A DNA stretch of 64,000 bases from Carbonatibacter sp965199245 (lineage in GTDB: Bacteria > Pseudomonadota > Alphaproteobacteria > Kiloniellales > Kiloniellaceae): NCBI GenBank assembly GCA_965199245.1, contig CBDAQP010000003.1, positions 1 to 64,000 of the forward strand, read 5' to 3'. Below the pieces are notes generated by a model. It made no database searches and was not told the origin of the DNA. It worked only from the letters and a program-made list of their open reading frames with translations. The translations under genes were made by a program, and so were the position numbers. Below, piece by piece: positions 55,923 to 64,000 of the stretch (positions are counted from its first letter, which is position 1; the number at the start of each line of letters is the position of its first letter).

Positions 55923-57479
55923 ATGACATCCGATCAAAAGAATTATTTCATCACAACGCCAATCTACTACGTCAATGACAGGCCGCACATTGGTCACGCC
56001 TATACGACCCTCGCCTGTGATGTTTTGGCGCGGTTTAAACGCCTGGACGGCTATGACACGCGTTTTTTGACCGGAACAGATGAGCACGGACAAAAGGTTG
56101 AAAAGTCTGCGGCAAAGGCCGGGCTTGACCCGCAAGGATTCACCGATCGGGTGTCGCAGAATTTTCGCGACCTTGCGGATCATTTCAGCTTTTCACAGGA
56201 TGATTTTATTCGCACGACCGAACCGCGCCATAAACGCGCCTGCCAGGCCCTGTGGCGTTTGCTGGAGGACAACGGCTTTATCTATGCCGACAGCTACGCG
56301 GGCTGGTACGCCGTGCGCGATGAAGCATTCTACACAGAATCCGAACTGGTCACAAAAGCAAATGGACAGCGTCACGCGCCCGGTGGAGCCGAAGTCGAAT
56401 GGGTCGAAGAACCATCATTTTTTTTCAGGCTCTCTGCCTTTGCGGACAGGCTTTTGGCGCACTATGACGCCCACCCTGATTTTATCGCCCCGGCGAGCCG
56501 CCGGAATGAAGTTATTTCTTTCGTCAAGGGGGGGCTGCGCGATCTTTCGATCAGTCGCACAACCTTTAAATGGGGTGTTCGCGTCCCGGGGCAAGAGGCC
56601 CATATCATGTATGTCTGGCTGGATGCGCTGACCAATTATCTGACCGCCGTCGGCTATCCGGATACACAGGGCGACAATTACCGCAGGTTCTGGCCAGCGG
56701 ATCTGCATGTGGTGGGCAAGGATATTTTGCGTTTTCACGCTGTTTATTGGCCCGCCTTTTTGATGGCGGCCGATCTTCCGATTCCGCGTCGTATTTTTGC
56801 TCATGGCTGGTGGACAAACGAAGGGCAAAAAATATCCAAATCATTGGGCAATACGATTGATCCCCTTGCGCTCAAGGATGAATTCGGGTTGGATCAGGTG
56901 CGCTATTTTCTATTGCGCGAGGTTCCTTTTGGACAGGATGGCGACTATTGCCGCGAACAGATGATCCAGCGAATCAACAGCGATCTGGCAAATGATCTGG
57001 GGAATTTGTCCCAGCGTGTTCTTTCGATGATTTTTAAAAACTGCGCCGCGCAAATTCCGGCCCCCGGTTGTTTTGACAATGCTGATACGGCCCTGTTGCA
57101 ACAGGCGCGGGGATTGTTGGCACAACTGCGCGATAATTTCGACAATCAGGCTTTTCACAAGGGGCTGGAACAGGTTTGGGCCGTGATTTCAGCCGCAAAC
57201 CGCTATATTGACGAACAGGCCCCCTGGCGGCTGAAAAAAAATGACCCTGCGCGGATGGAAACGGTGTTGTATGTTCTGGCTGATGTCATTCGTCAGGTGA
57301 TGATTTTGTTGCAACCAGTCATGCCTGACTCAAGCGACAGGCTGTTATCCTTGCTAGGGGTTGCCCCTGAACAGCGTGATTTTTCCATGCTTGAGGTCAG
57401 CCTGCCCCCCGGTCTTATCCTTGACAAACCTGTGGGGCTTTTCCCGCGCCTTGTCACTGAACGGGCCACAGAGGAATGA
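55923..57479 (+). CDS. metG: Methionyl-tRNA synthetase
   Basis: This class I enzyme charges initiator and elongator tRNA-Met. The 518-residue product has HIGH (22-25) and KISKS (303-307). It is the shorter type common in alphaproteobacteria, with no zinc-knuckle Cys set in the inserted domain and no C-terminal dimerisation module. The gene lies between holB and tatD, the usual order. Confidence 0.96.
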   Translation: MTSDQKNYFITTPIYYVNDRPHIGHAYTTLACDVLARFKRLDGYDTRFLTGTDEHGQKVEKSAAKAGLDPQGFTDRVSQNFRDLADHFSFSQDDFIRTTEPRHKRACQALWRLLEDNGFIYADSYAGWYAVRDEAFYTESELVTKANGQRHAPGGAEVEWVEEPSFFFRLSAFADRLLAHYDAHPDFIAPASRRNEVISFVKGGLRDLSISRTTFKWGVRVPGQEAHIMYVWLDALTNYLTAVGYPDTQGDNYRRFWPADLHVVGKDILRFHAVYWPAFLMAADLPIPRRIFAHGWWTNEGQKISKSLGNTIDPLALKDEFGLDQVRYFLLREVPFGQDGDYCREQMIQRINSDLANDLGNLSQRVLSMIFKNCAAQIPAPGCFDNADTALLQQARGLLAQLRDNFDNQAFHKGLEQVWAVISAANRYIDEQAPWRLKKNDPARMETVLYVLADVIRQVMILLQPVMPDSSDRLLSLLGVAPEQRDFSMLEVSLPPGLILDKPVGLFPRLVTERATEE

Positions 57480-57514
57480 CTGGTCATCAAAAAACGGTGA
57501 GGCCAGGGACAGAC

Positions 57515-58309
57515 ATGCTGGTCGATTCCCATTGTCATCTGGATTATTTTTTGCGCGATGGCGACCTGGACGATGCTCTGGGTCGCGCCCGTGCTGCAGG
57601 TGTGGGCTGTCTGGTGACAATCGGGACGCGGTTATCCGATTTTGAAACGGTTTTATCCATTGCCCAAAATAATGCCGATGTTTTTTGCACAGTCGGGGTT
57701 CACCCCCACGAAGTGGAGACAGAGGGCCTGTCTTCGCCCGATCTTCTGATTGAAAAATCACAACATCCCCGGGTTGTGGGCCTGGGGGAAAGTGGACTGG
57801 ATTATCATTATGACCATATCTCCCCCGATAAACAGGCGGCGAGTTTTCGCGCCCATATTGCCGCCGCGCGTGAAACGGGGTTGCCGTTGGTGGTGCATAC
57901 GCGCGATGCGGATGACGATACAGTGGCGATTTTGCGCGATGAATATCAAAAAGGGCCTTATCCCGCACTGATTCACTGCTTTACGGCGGGGCGTGATCTG
58001 GCCATCGCGGCTGTGGAGATGGGATTTTATATTTCACTGTCCGGCGTTTTGACCTTTAAAAGCGGGCAGGCCGTTCGCGATATTGTGCGTGATTTACCGC
58101 GAGAACGTCTCCTGGTCGAAACCGATAGTCCTTATCTGGCTCCTGTGCCCTTGCGGGGGAAGCGCAATGAGCCGTCATTTGTCCAGTACACTGCGCGTGT
58201 GCTGGCCGAGGTCACATCGTGTCGCGAAGACGAGATCAGAAAACAGACAACAGAAAATTTCTTTCGCCTGTTCCAAAAGGCCGACAAGCTATGGAGTGCG
58301 GAGTCATGA
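57515..58309 (+). CDS. tatD: TatD-family metal-dependent DNase
   Basis: The TIM-barrel hydrolase is 264 residues from the ATG at 57515 (VDSHCHLD supplies His6 and His8). Other metal ligands are in GLGESGLDYHYD, VHTRDADDD, HCFTAG and ETDSPYLAP. An ATG at 57476 overlaps the metG stop and would add 13 residues; AGGG before 57515 and typical family starts favour the shorter form. Confidence 0.94.
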   Translation: MLVDSHCHLDYFLRDGDLDDALGRARAAGVGCLVTIGTRLSDFETVLSIAQNNADVFCTVGVHPHEVETEGLSSPDLLIEKSQHPRVVGLGESGLDYHYDHISPDKQAASFRAHIAAARETGLPLVVHTRDADDDTVAILRDEYQKGPYPALIHCFTAGRDLAIAAVEMGFYISLSGVLTFKSGQAVRDIVRDLPRERLLVETDSPYLAPVPLRGKRNEPSFVQYTARVLAEVTSCREDEIRKQTTENFFRLFQKADKLWSAES

Positions 58310-59100
58310 AGGTCACGGTTTTAGGGTGCGGGGGGTCGGGTGGCGTTCCCATTTGTTCCGGGACACCGGGCGGAAACTGGGGAAACTGTAACCCCGACAA
58401 CCCCAAAAATCGACGCCGACGCGTGTCAATTCTGGTTGAGGCCCGGGATCATACAATTCTGGTCGATACGGGGCCAGACCTGCGCGAACAGCTGATTGAG
58501 ACCAATGTCAGGGCGATTGATGCGGTTCTCTATACCCACGATCACGCCGATCACACCCACGGACTGGATGAACTGCGTTACCTGTCCTACAAGGCAGGCG
58601 GGGCCATTGATGCCTATATGGATGAAGCCGTCCGCCACAGCCTGACAACACGCTTTCCCTATGCCTTTTGTTCTTCTGCCGATCCACAGAGCCAATACCC
58701 GGCCTTGCTGAATGACCGTTTGATTGATGGTTCCTTTATGGTTGGCCCTGTCGAGGTCATCCCCTTTGTTCAAAACCATGGTGAAATTGACTCGATGGGC
58801 TATCGTTTTGGCGAAATCGCCTATTCGACCGATGTGGCCGAACTTGATGAACGGGCCTTTGAAACCCTAGCAGGGGTAAAGTACTGGATTGTCAGCTGTC
58901 TGCGTTATGATCCGCACCCCAGTCATGCCCATTTTGACCGCACACTGGAATGGATTGAGCGGGTCAAACCGGACAGAGCCATTCTGACCCATATGAATCA
59001 ACAAATCGATTATGATGACCTGCTCTCGCGGTGTCCCCCCGGGGTGGAGCCGGGATATGACGGTTTGGAAATACACTGTTGTTGTTCCGAAGACGGTTGA
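58306..59100 (+). CDS. MBL-fold metallo-hydrolase (PhnP-like)
   Basis: The 264-residue protein has the metal motif HDHADH (78-83) and opens with VTVLGCGGSGGVP, as in PhnP and related phosphodiesterases. The conserved GNWGNCNP Cys/Asn loop is family-typical. ATGA overlap with tatD couples translation, a pairing seen across alphaproteobacteria. The natural substrate is not known for this neighbourhood type; a cyclic phosphate ester is a reasonable guess. Confidence 0.9.
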   Translation: MKVTVLGCGGSGGVPICSGTPGGNWGNCNPDNPKNRRRRVSILVEARDHTILVDTGPDLREQLIETNVRAIDAVLYTHDHADHTHGLDELRYLSYKAGGAIDAYMDEAVRHSLTTRFPYAFCSSADPQSQYPALLNDRLIDGSFMVGPVEVIPFVQNHGEIDSMGYRFGEIAYSTDVAELDERAFETLAGVKYWIVSCLRYDPHPSHAHFDRTLEWIERVKPDRAILTHMNQQIDYDDLLSRCPPGVEPGYDGLEIHCCCSEDG

Positions 59101-59258
59101 AAAAAATCCTGACCCGTCCCATTCGCGCCTGCGGAGATGTCGGGGCTGTGTTTTGACCGCCTGATCAAAACGCGGATGACTCGATGGTGTTGCGAGGGTG
59201 GGGTTGCGGTGTTAGTGTCGGCCCGTTCTGAATTTCTGGAAAAAGGAACCGACACCCG

Positions 59259-59561
59259 ATGTCTGCGGATCAGCCAAGAGTGGATAAGGAAACAGTTGAA
59301 AAAATTGCCAGACTGGCGCGCATTCATGTCGCCGGGGAGCGGCAGGATGACCTGTCCGGGGAACTGGATAAAATCCTGAGCTGGGTGGCCCAGCTGTCAG
59401 AGGTGGACACCGGGGGGGTAGAGCCGCTGACCTCTGTTGTCGCGCGGGTTCAGCCCCAGCGCATGGATCTGGTCGATGACGGCGGTGATTCAGGCCGTGT
59501 GACCGCGAATGCACCCGCCGCCACACATGATTTTTACAGCGTTCCCAAGGTGGTTGAATAG
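59259..59561 (+). CDS. gatC: Asp/Glu-tRNA amidotransferase subunit C
   Basis: The 100-residue subunit stabilises the GatCAB complex that converts misacylated Glu-tRNA-Gln or Asp-tRNA-Asn. VDKETVEKIARLARI and the C-terminal SVPKVVE are diagnostic. Its stop directly abuts the gatA ATG. The 158 bases before it hold no gene I recognise; a TTTTGA/TCAAAA hairpin is at 59151-59170. Confidence 0.95.
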   Translation: MSADQPRVDKETVEKIARLARIHVAGERQDDLSGELDKILSWVAQLSEVDTGGVEPLTSVVARVQPQRMDLVDDGGDSGRVTANAPAATHDFYSVPKVVE

Positions 59562-61058
59562 ATGACCCGACTGACAGATCTCAATGTGACCCAGGCCCTT
59601 GAAGGGCTGGAAAAGGGCGAGTTTACAGCGGTTGAATTGACCGATGCCCATGTGGTGGCGATGGAGCAACAGCGCGCCCTGAATGCCTTTATCACCCCGA
59701 CTCCTGACAAGGCCCGCGAGATGGCGGTGGCGTCTGATACCCGTCGGCAAAAGCAAACAGCGGGGATTATGGATGGCATTCCCATTGCGATGAAGGATCT
59801 GTTCTGTACCCGGGGTGTTCTGACGACGGCGGCCTCCCATATCCTTGATGGCTTTGTGCCGGACTATGAATCAGCGGTGTCCGAAAATTTGTGGACAGCC
59901 GGGGCGGTGATGCTGGGTAAGGCCAACCTTGATGAATTTGCGATGGGGTCGGCGAATGTGACCTCGTACTACGGCCCTGTCAAAAACCCCTGGCAACGCC
60001 GGGGGGATGACACGCCACTTGTGCCCGGGGGGTCATCCGGGGGGTCTGCGGCGGCTGTGGCGGCCCGGATCGCCATGGCGGCCACAGGAACCGATACGGG
60101 TGGTTCCATTCGTCAACCGGCTTCTTTTACCGGACTTGTCGGGTTGAAACCGACCTATGGACGCTGTTCGCGGTGGGGGATTGTGGCCTTTGCGTCCTCC
60201 CTTGACCAGGCGGGGCCGATGACCAGAACGGTACGGGATGCGGCTGTGATGCTCGAAGCCATGGCGGGCTATGACAAACGCGATTCAACATCGATTGACC
60301 GGGCTGTTCCGCGCTATCGCGATGCCTTGTCCGGTGATATTCGCGGTCTAAAAATCGGTATTCCCCGGGAATATCGCACCGATGGCATTCCGGCTGAAAT
60401 CCTGAGCCTGTGGGATCAGGGCGTGGCATGGCTCAAAGACGCCGGGGCGCAGATTGTGGATATTTCCCTGCCGCATACGTCCTATGCCTTGCCCGTCTAT
60501 TACATTATTGCACCTGCCGAATGTTCGTCCAACCTCGCGCGCTATGACGGGGTGCGCTATGGCCTGCGCGTCGATGGGGACTCGCTTGATGACATGTACG
60601 AAAAAACCCGGGGCGCAGGCTTTGGTGATGAGGTTCAACGGCGAATCCTGATGGGAACCTATGTGCTGTCTGCGGGGTATTACGATGCCTATTATAACAA
60701 GGCCCGGCGTGTGCGTACCCTGATTGCACAGGATTTTCATCGTGCCTATGCCGATGGTGTCCATGCGATCCTTGCCCCGACGGCACCCTCTGCGGCCTTT
60801 GGCATCGGGGAAAACAGCGATGATCCCTTGACCATGTATTTGAATGATGTCTTCACCGTTCCGGCGTCTCTGGCAGGGTTGCCGGGGCTGTCGCTCCCTG
60901 CGGGTCTCTGCGGACGGGGGACACCCTTGGGGCTACAGCTGATCGGTCGCCCCTTTGACGAAGAAACAGTGCTCTGCATTGCCGAGGTCATGGAACGCGC
61001 GGCTGATTTTACGGCGACACCTCACGGAGTCTCTGAAAACGGGGGAACGGAAAGATGA
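59562..61058 (+). CDS. gatA: Asp/Glu-tRNA amidotransferase subunit A
   Basis: This amidase subunit frees ammonia from glutamine. The 498-residue product carries the Ser-cisSer-Lys triad: Lys78 in IAMKDLF, Ser158 in GGSSGGS and nucleophile Ser182 in GTDTGGSIRQP. Spacing matches known GatA. It overlaps gatB by ATGA. Confidence 0.97.
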   Translation: MTRLTDLNVTQALEGLEKGEFTAVELTDAHVVAMEQQRALNAFITPTPDKAREMAVASDTRRQKQTAGIMDGIPIAMKDLFCTRGVLTTAASHILDGFVPDYESAVSENLWTAGAVMLGKANLDEFAMGSANVTSYYGPVKNPWQRRGDDTPLVPGGSSGGSAAAVAARIAMAATGTDTGGSIRQPASFTGLVGLKPTYGRCSRWGIVAFASSLDQAGPMTRTVRDAAVMLEAMAGYDKRDSTSIDRAVPRYRDALSGDIRGLKIGIPREYRTDGIPAEILSLWDQGVAWLKDAGAQIVDISLPHTSYALPVYYIIAPAECSSNLARYDGVRYGLRVDGDSLDDMYEKTRGAGFGDEVQRRILMGTYVLSAGYYDAYYNKARRVRTLIAQDFHRAYADGVHAILAPTAPSAAFGIGENSDDPLTMYLNDVFTVPASLAGLPGLSLPAGLCGRGTPLGLQLIGRPFDEETVLCIAEVMERAADFTATPHGVSENGGTER

Positions 61059-62509
61059 GTCATCGGATTAAGGGACAAACAGGCGAATGGGATGTTGTTA
61101 TTGGCCTGGAAGTCCATGCCCAGGTCACCTCGCGGTCCAAACTTTTTTCAGGGGCCTCCACACGCTTTGGGGCCGAACCGAATGAAAATGTGTCTCTGGT
61201 CGATGCGGCCATGCCGGGGATGTTGCCCGTTTTAAACGCAGAGGCCGTGCGTCAGGCGGTGCGGACGGGTTTGGGGCTCAAGGCGAAAATTAACCTGACC
61301 TCTGTTTTCGAGCGCAAAAATTATTTTTATGCCGACCTCCCGCAGGGCTACCAGATTTCCCAGTATCTGCAACCGATTGTGGGGGAGGGCACCCTGATCC
61401 TTGATCTGGATGGGGGCAAGACCCGCGCCGTGGGGATTGAACGCCTGCATTTGGAACAGGATGCGGGAAAGTCCATTCATGACCAGCACCCCACGCAGTC
61501 CTATATTGATCTGAACCGTTCTGGCGTGGCCCTGATGGAAATTGTGTCGCGGCCTGACCTGCGTTCCGCCGAAGAAGCCGGGGCTTACCTGCGAAAACTG
61601 CGTTCTCTCCTGCGCTATCTGGGAACCTGTGACGGCAATATGGACGAAGGTTCCATGCGTGCGGATGTCAATGTATCGGTTTGCAAACCGGGCGATGATT
61701 TTGGCACGCGCACGGAAACCAAAAATGTCAATTCTATCCGTTTTGTCCAGCAGGTTGTCGCACACGAAGCCAAACGCCAGATCAGGCTGATCGAAGACGG
61801 CGGCACAGTGGTTCAGGAAACGCGGCTGTTTGACCCCTCAACGGGAACAACCCGTTCGATGCGGAGCAAGGAAGAAGCCCACGACTATCGCTATTTTCCT
61901 GATCCCGACTTGCTCCCGCTCGTTCTGGAACAATCGCTGGTTGATGATCTGCAGGCGGACTTGCCGGAATTGCCGGACGATAAAAAAAATCGCTTTATCG
62001 CTGATTTTGGTCTTCCGGCCTATGATGCCTCTGTCCTGGTGGCAGATCGCGAGCGGGCGGAATTTTTTGAAACCGTCGCCACAAACCGCGATGCCCGCCT
62101 TGCCGCCAACTGGATGACCGGGGAGTTTTTCGGGGCTTTGAACAAAAATGGTCTTGAACTGGTTGATTCCCCCGTTTCGGCGGCACAGCTGGGCGGTTTG
62201 GTTGATTTGATTTCCGATGACACCATTTCGGGGCGCATAGCCAAGGATGTTTTTGAAATGATGTGGGACACGGGTCAGGATGCGGCGGTGATCGTCGCGG
62301 AAAAGGGCCTGAAACAAATCACAGACACCGGGGCGATTGACTCGGCGATTGATGACATTATTGCCAATAACCCGAAACAGGTTGAACAGTTTCGGGGCGG
62401 GAATGAAAAATTGATGGGCTGGTTTGTCGGACAAACGATGAAGGCCACGGGGGGCAAAGCCAATCCGGGCGTGGTCAACAAATTGTTGAAAGAAAAGCTG
62501 TCCTCCTGA
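61055..62509 (+). CDS. gatB: Asp/Glu-tRNA amidotransferase subunit B
   Basis: GatB phosphorylates and amidates the acyl-tRNA. The 484-residue product has VIGLEVHAQV at the N-terminus, the kinase-like core with YFYADLPQGYQISQY and DLNRSGVALMEIVS, and the C-terminal YqeY-like helical domain that binds tRNA (ending GKANPGVVNKLLKEKL). gatCAB is complete and in the usual order. Confidence 0.97.
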   Translation: MSHRIKGQTGEWDVVIGLEVHAQVTSRSKLFSGASTRFGAEPNENVSLVDAAMPGMLPVLNAEAVRQAVRTGLGLKAKINLTSVFERKNYFYADLPQGYQISQYLQPIVGEGTLILDLDGGKTRAVGIERLHLEQDAGKSIHDQHPTQSYIDLNRSGVALMEIVSRPDLRSAEEAGAYLRKLRSLLRYLGTCDGNMDEGSMRADVNVSVCKPGDDFGTRTETKNVNSIRFVQQVVAHEAKRQIRLIEDGGTVVQETRLFDPSTGTTRSMRSKEEAHDYRYFPDPDLLPLVLEQSLVDDLQADLPELPDDKKNRFIADFGLPAYDASVLVADRERAEFFETVATNRDARLAANWMTGEFFGALNKNGLELVDSPVSAAQLGGLVDLISDDTISGRIAKDVFEMMWDTGQDAAVIVAEKGLKQITDTGAIDSAIDDIIANNPKQVEQFRGGNEKLMGWFVGQTMKATGGKANPGVVNKLLKEKLSS

Positions 62510-63012
62510 CACAAGTGGAGCGTGATTCTGATTAGGTCGTGTCCTGACTCCGGGTATGCCCATTCTGCGAGTCGTTATCATTTTGTGAGGGTGTAGCCTG
62601 TTCGATAACAAAAGCAACACACCGGGGAGGGACAGGAAACGATCAGAGATTACTGGTGCTCAAAGACGACTCATCGTGCGATATATTTACGCACACCACA
62701 CTTTGCGACCAACTATCAATAATAGAGAGCACGACGGCTCGAACAAAAAGGACAGAGAAGCCCAGCCGCCGACCGACGGGGCTTTTGCATCACTCTTTAG
62801 GTTTTGGTTTCACGGCCTTAATACGTTTTTGCAGTTCCAATTCAAGATGTTCGTGATTTTTCCAGAAAATGCAGTTTGTATCGGCTTCGAAATTGCTAAA
62901 AAAACTCCGAAGTTACTAAAAACAAAAAAGAAAATAACAAAATAAAAACTGTAACCCATATGCGCAGTGCATAAATAACCATTTTATCAGTTATAATTTT
63001 TTTATGCACAGC
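62510..63012. other. Gene-poor stretch after gatB
   Basis: No convincing gene is seen; the short frames present have no recognisable content. A weak terminator-like hairpin is at 62758-62786. From about 62880 the sequence is very AT-rich. A 9-bp inverted repeat GTGCATAAA/TTTATGCAC (62967-62975 and 63001-63009) ends three bases before the MITE. Confidence 0.5.
62758..62786 (+). terminator. Possible intrinsic terminator downstream of gatB
   Basis: AAGCCC (62758-62763) pairs with GGGCTT (62779-62784), followed by only two more Ts. The 6-bp stem and short T run make this weak, and it lies 250 bases after gatB. Confidence 0.4.
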
Positions 63013-63217
63013 TGGACACCCGTATTAACCCGCTCACCTGAGGTGAGATTGACTGGTGTGGACATGGCGTTTCGGCAATTTTTCACGCCGTTTCGCGGTC
63101 TGAAGCCTAACTGAACAGGCGGTTTGGGATGATTTTCACTGAATGATTCCTCCTGTAACCCTCATGGCCGTTAGAACACAGAATGCCTTTTCTTTCCAGG
63201 GTTAATACGGGTGTCCA
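63013..63217 (-). mobile_element. 205-bp MITE-like element, copy 2 (inverted)
   Basis: Its ends are the same TGGACACCCGTATTAACC inverted repeats, and the length equals copy 1. It reads as the reverse complement of copy 1 with about six substitutions. GC lies on both sides (63011-63012 and 63218-63219), a 2-bp target duplication like the TC of copy 1. This copy keeps a perfect internal palindrome CTCACCTGAGGTGAG, which is damaged in copy 1. It inserted at the 3' end of the methyltransferase gene. Confidence 0.9.
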
Positions 63218-64000
63218 GCTTAGAGTGTGTTCCTGTCGTAGTAGATGTCTGTGATGTGGTTTCACGGATAATCCGTTCAAGTGCCATTTGGCAGTACGCG
63301 TGGTTCACATCAATACCGATGTAATGTTTTCCCTGCTTTTTACTCACGACGGCTGTCGTGCCAGAGCCGATAAAGGGATCAAGGACAATTCCTCCTTCCG
63401 GGCAACCGGCCAAAATGCAGGGTTCTACAAGTTTCTCTGGAAAAACGGCAAAGTGCGCCCCTCTGAACTTTGATAGAGGGACAGTCCAGACAGTTCTTTT
63501 ATTTCTTCCTTTGGGATGAAACGCCTTGTCCCACCTTGCATCATGCAGATTGGTCTTTCCACTATTCTTTCCCTTCTCCGGTGTGCCACCTTTTTTAAAG
63601 AAATGGTTGCGACCACCTTTCATTTTACTCTTTTCACTGAAAGTGACATGCGGTTCTCTGATTGCATCCGCATCATAATGGTATTTTGCAGATTTCGAGA
63701 ACATGAAAATATATTCGTGATCTGTCGTCGGCCTTGTTTTGACTGATGACGGCATAGCGTTCGGTTTATGCCAGATAATATCCTGCCTGAGAATCCATCC
63801 GTCTTCCATCAAAGCAATAGCGCACTTCCAGGGCAGACCGCAAAGCTGTTCTTTGACGTATTTATCTCCCAGGTTCAGCCACAAAGTGCCGTTATCTTTC
63901 AGGACTCGCCCGGCTTCGCGGAAGACAGCAACAATATTTTCGATATAGGCGTCCTGGCTATGCTCGGACCCAATTTGATCCGGGTGTCCGTAATCCCGCT
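63171..64000 (-). CDS. Site-specific DNA methyltransferase, 5' end outside window and 3' end altered by MITE
   Basis: This is an amino-methyltransferase (N4-cytosine or N6-adenine) of the beta type, with the target-side region first and DPFIGSGTT (AdoMet motif I) near the C-terminus. The window edge cuts it at RDYGHPDQIGSE, which normally follows the catalytic motif, so the catalytic motif itself is not visible. The final 15 residues (LDTRINPGKKRHSVF) and the stop are encoded by the MITE, replacing the original end. Motif I and the following helix (YCQMALERII) are intact, so activity may survive. No restriction gene is visible beside it. Confidence 0.9.
   Translation of the reverse strand, partial: RDYGHPDQIGSEHSQDAYIENIVAVFREAGRVLKDNGTLWLNLGDKYVKEQLCGLPWKCAIALMEDGWILRQDIIWHKPNAMPSSVKTRPTTDHEYIFMFSKSAKYHYDADAIREPHVTFSEKSKMKGGRNHFFKKGGTPEKGKNSGKTNLHDARWDKAFHPKGRNKRTVWTVPLSKFRGAHFAVFPEKLVEPCILAGCPEGGIVLDPFIGSGTTAVVSKKQGKHYIGIDVNHAYCQMALERIIRETTSQTSTTTGTHSKLDTRINPGKKRHSVF

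Noticed and set aside
63981..63990. GGGTGTCC near the window edge as a third MITE end
   Set aside because: It lacks the TATTAACC part and lies inside the conserved GHPDQIGSE coding segment of the methyltransferase.

Overview
The window looks like a chromosome segment of a flagellated alphaproteobacterium, probably Rhodospirillales-like. The evidence is the gene order (lolC/E-lolD-dnaE, rpsB-tsf-pyrH-frr-uppS-cdsA-dxr-rseP-bamA-skp-lpxD-fabZ-lpxA-lpxI-lpxB, rlpA-dacA-tmk-holB-metG-tatD), the use of lpxI, and an alphaproteobacterial LexA. No rRNA or other taxonomic marker settles the genus. Core genes use GGG glycine codons heavily and contain G tracts up to nine bases long.

Region 1 (1-9000): the tail of a LolC/E permease, LolD and DNA polymerase III alpha, followed by a thoroughly broken chemoreceptor gene. 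That gene was hit by a 205-bp non-autonomous element near its start codon and by a decayed IS5-like element in its middle, and it also has several frameshifts. Region 2 (9000-23400): a long co-directional block for translation factors, UMP kinase, isoprenoid and phospholipid precursors, outer-membrane protein assembly and lipid A synthesis. Genes often overlap by 4-8 bases. A factor-independent terminator follows tsf. Region 3 (23393-30945): gltA, gltX, comEC, lexA and a periplasmic protein that appears to join an M14-like carboxypeptidase domain to an S66 LD-carboxypeptidase domain.

Region 4 (about 31000-49900) is accessory. It holds a TRAP transporter with an SDR, crotonase, MarR regulator, feruloyl-CoA-synthase-like ligase, amidohydrolase and acyl-CoA dehydrogenase, most simply read as uptake and CoA-dependent breakdown of an aromatic (hydroxycinnamate-type) acid. 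Two matching 15-bp palindromes lie in its promoter. An IS3-family remnant, a DUF4143 ATPase and a type I restriction-modification system follow. The HsdS subunit carries a three-copy ELTA spacer repeat like that of EcoR124-type enzymes, and HsdR is frameshifted near its end.

Region 5 (49905-62509): tRNA-Ser(UGA), fliN, cell-wall genes (MltB-like transglycosylase, rlpA, D,D-carboxypeptidase), tmk, a frameshifted holB, metG, tatD, a metallo-hydrolase and gatCAB. Region 6 (62510-64000): a gene-poor stretch, a second inverted copy of the 205-bp element, and a DNA methyltransferase whose last residues are encoded by that element and which runs off the window edge.

The strongest leads are the MITE/IS family with a precise reconstructable insertion, the HsdS repeat beside a broken HsdR, the two-domain M14-S66 protein, and the palindrome pair controlling the catabolic operon.
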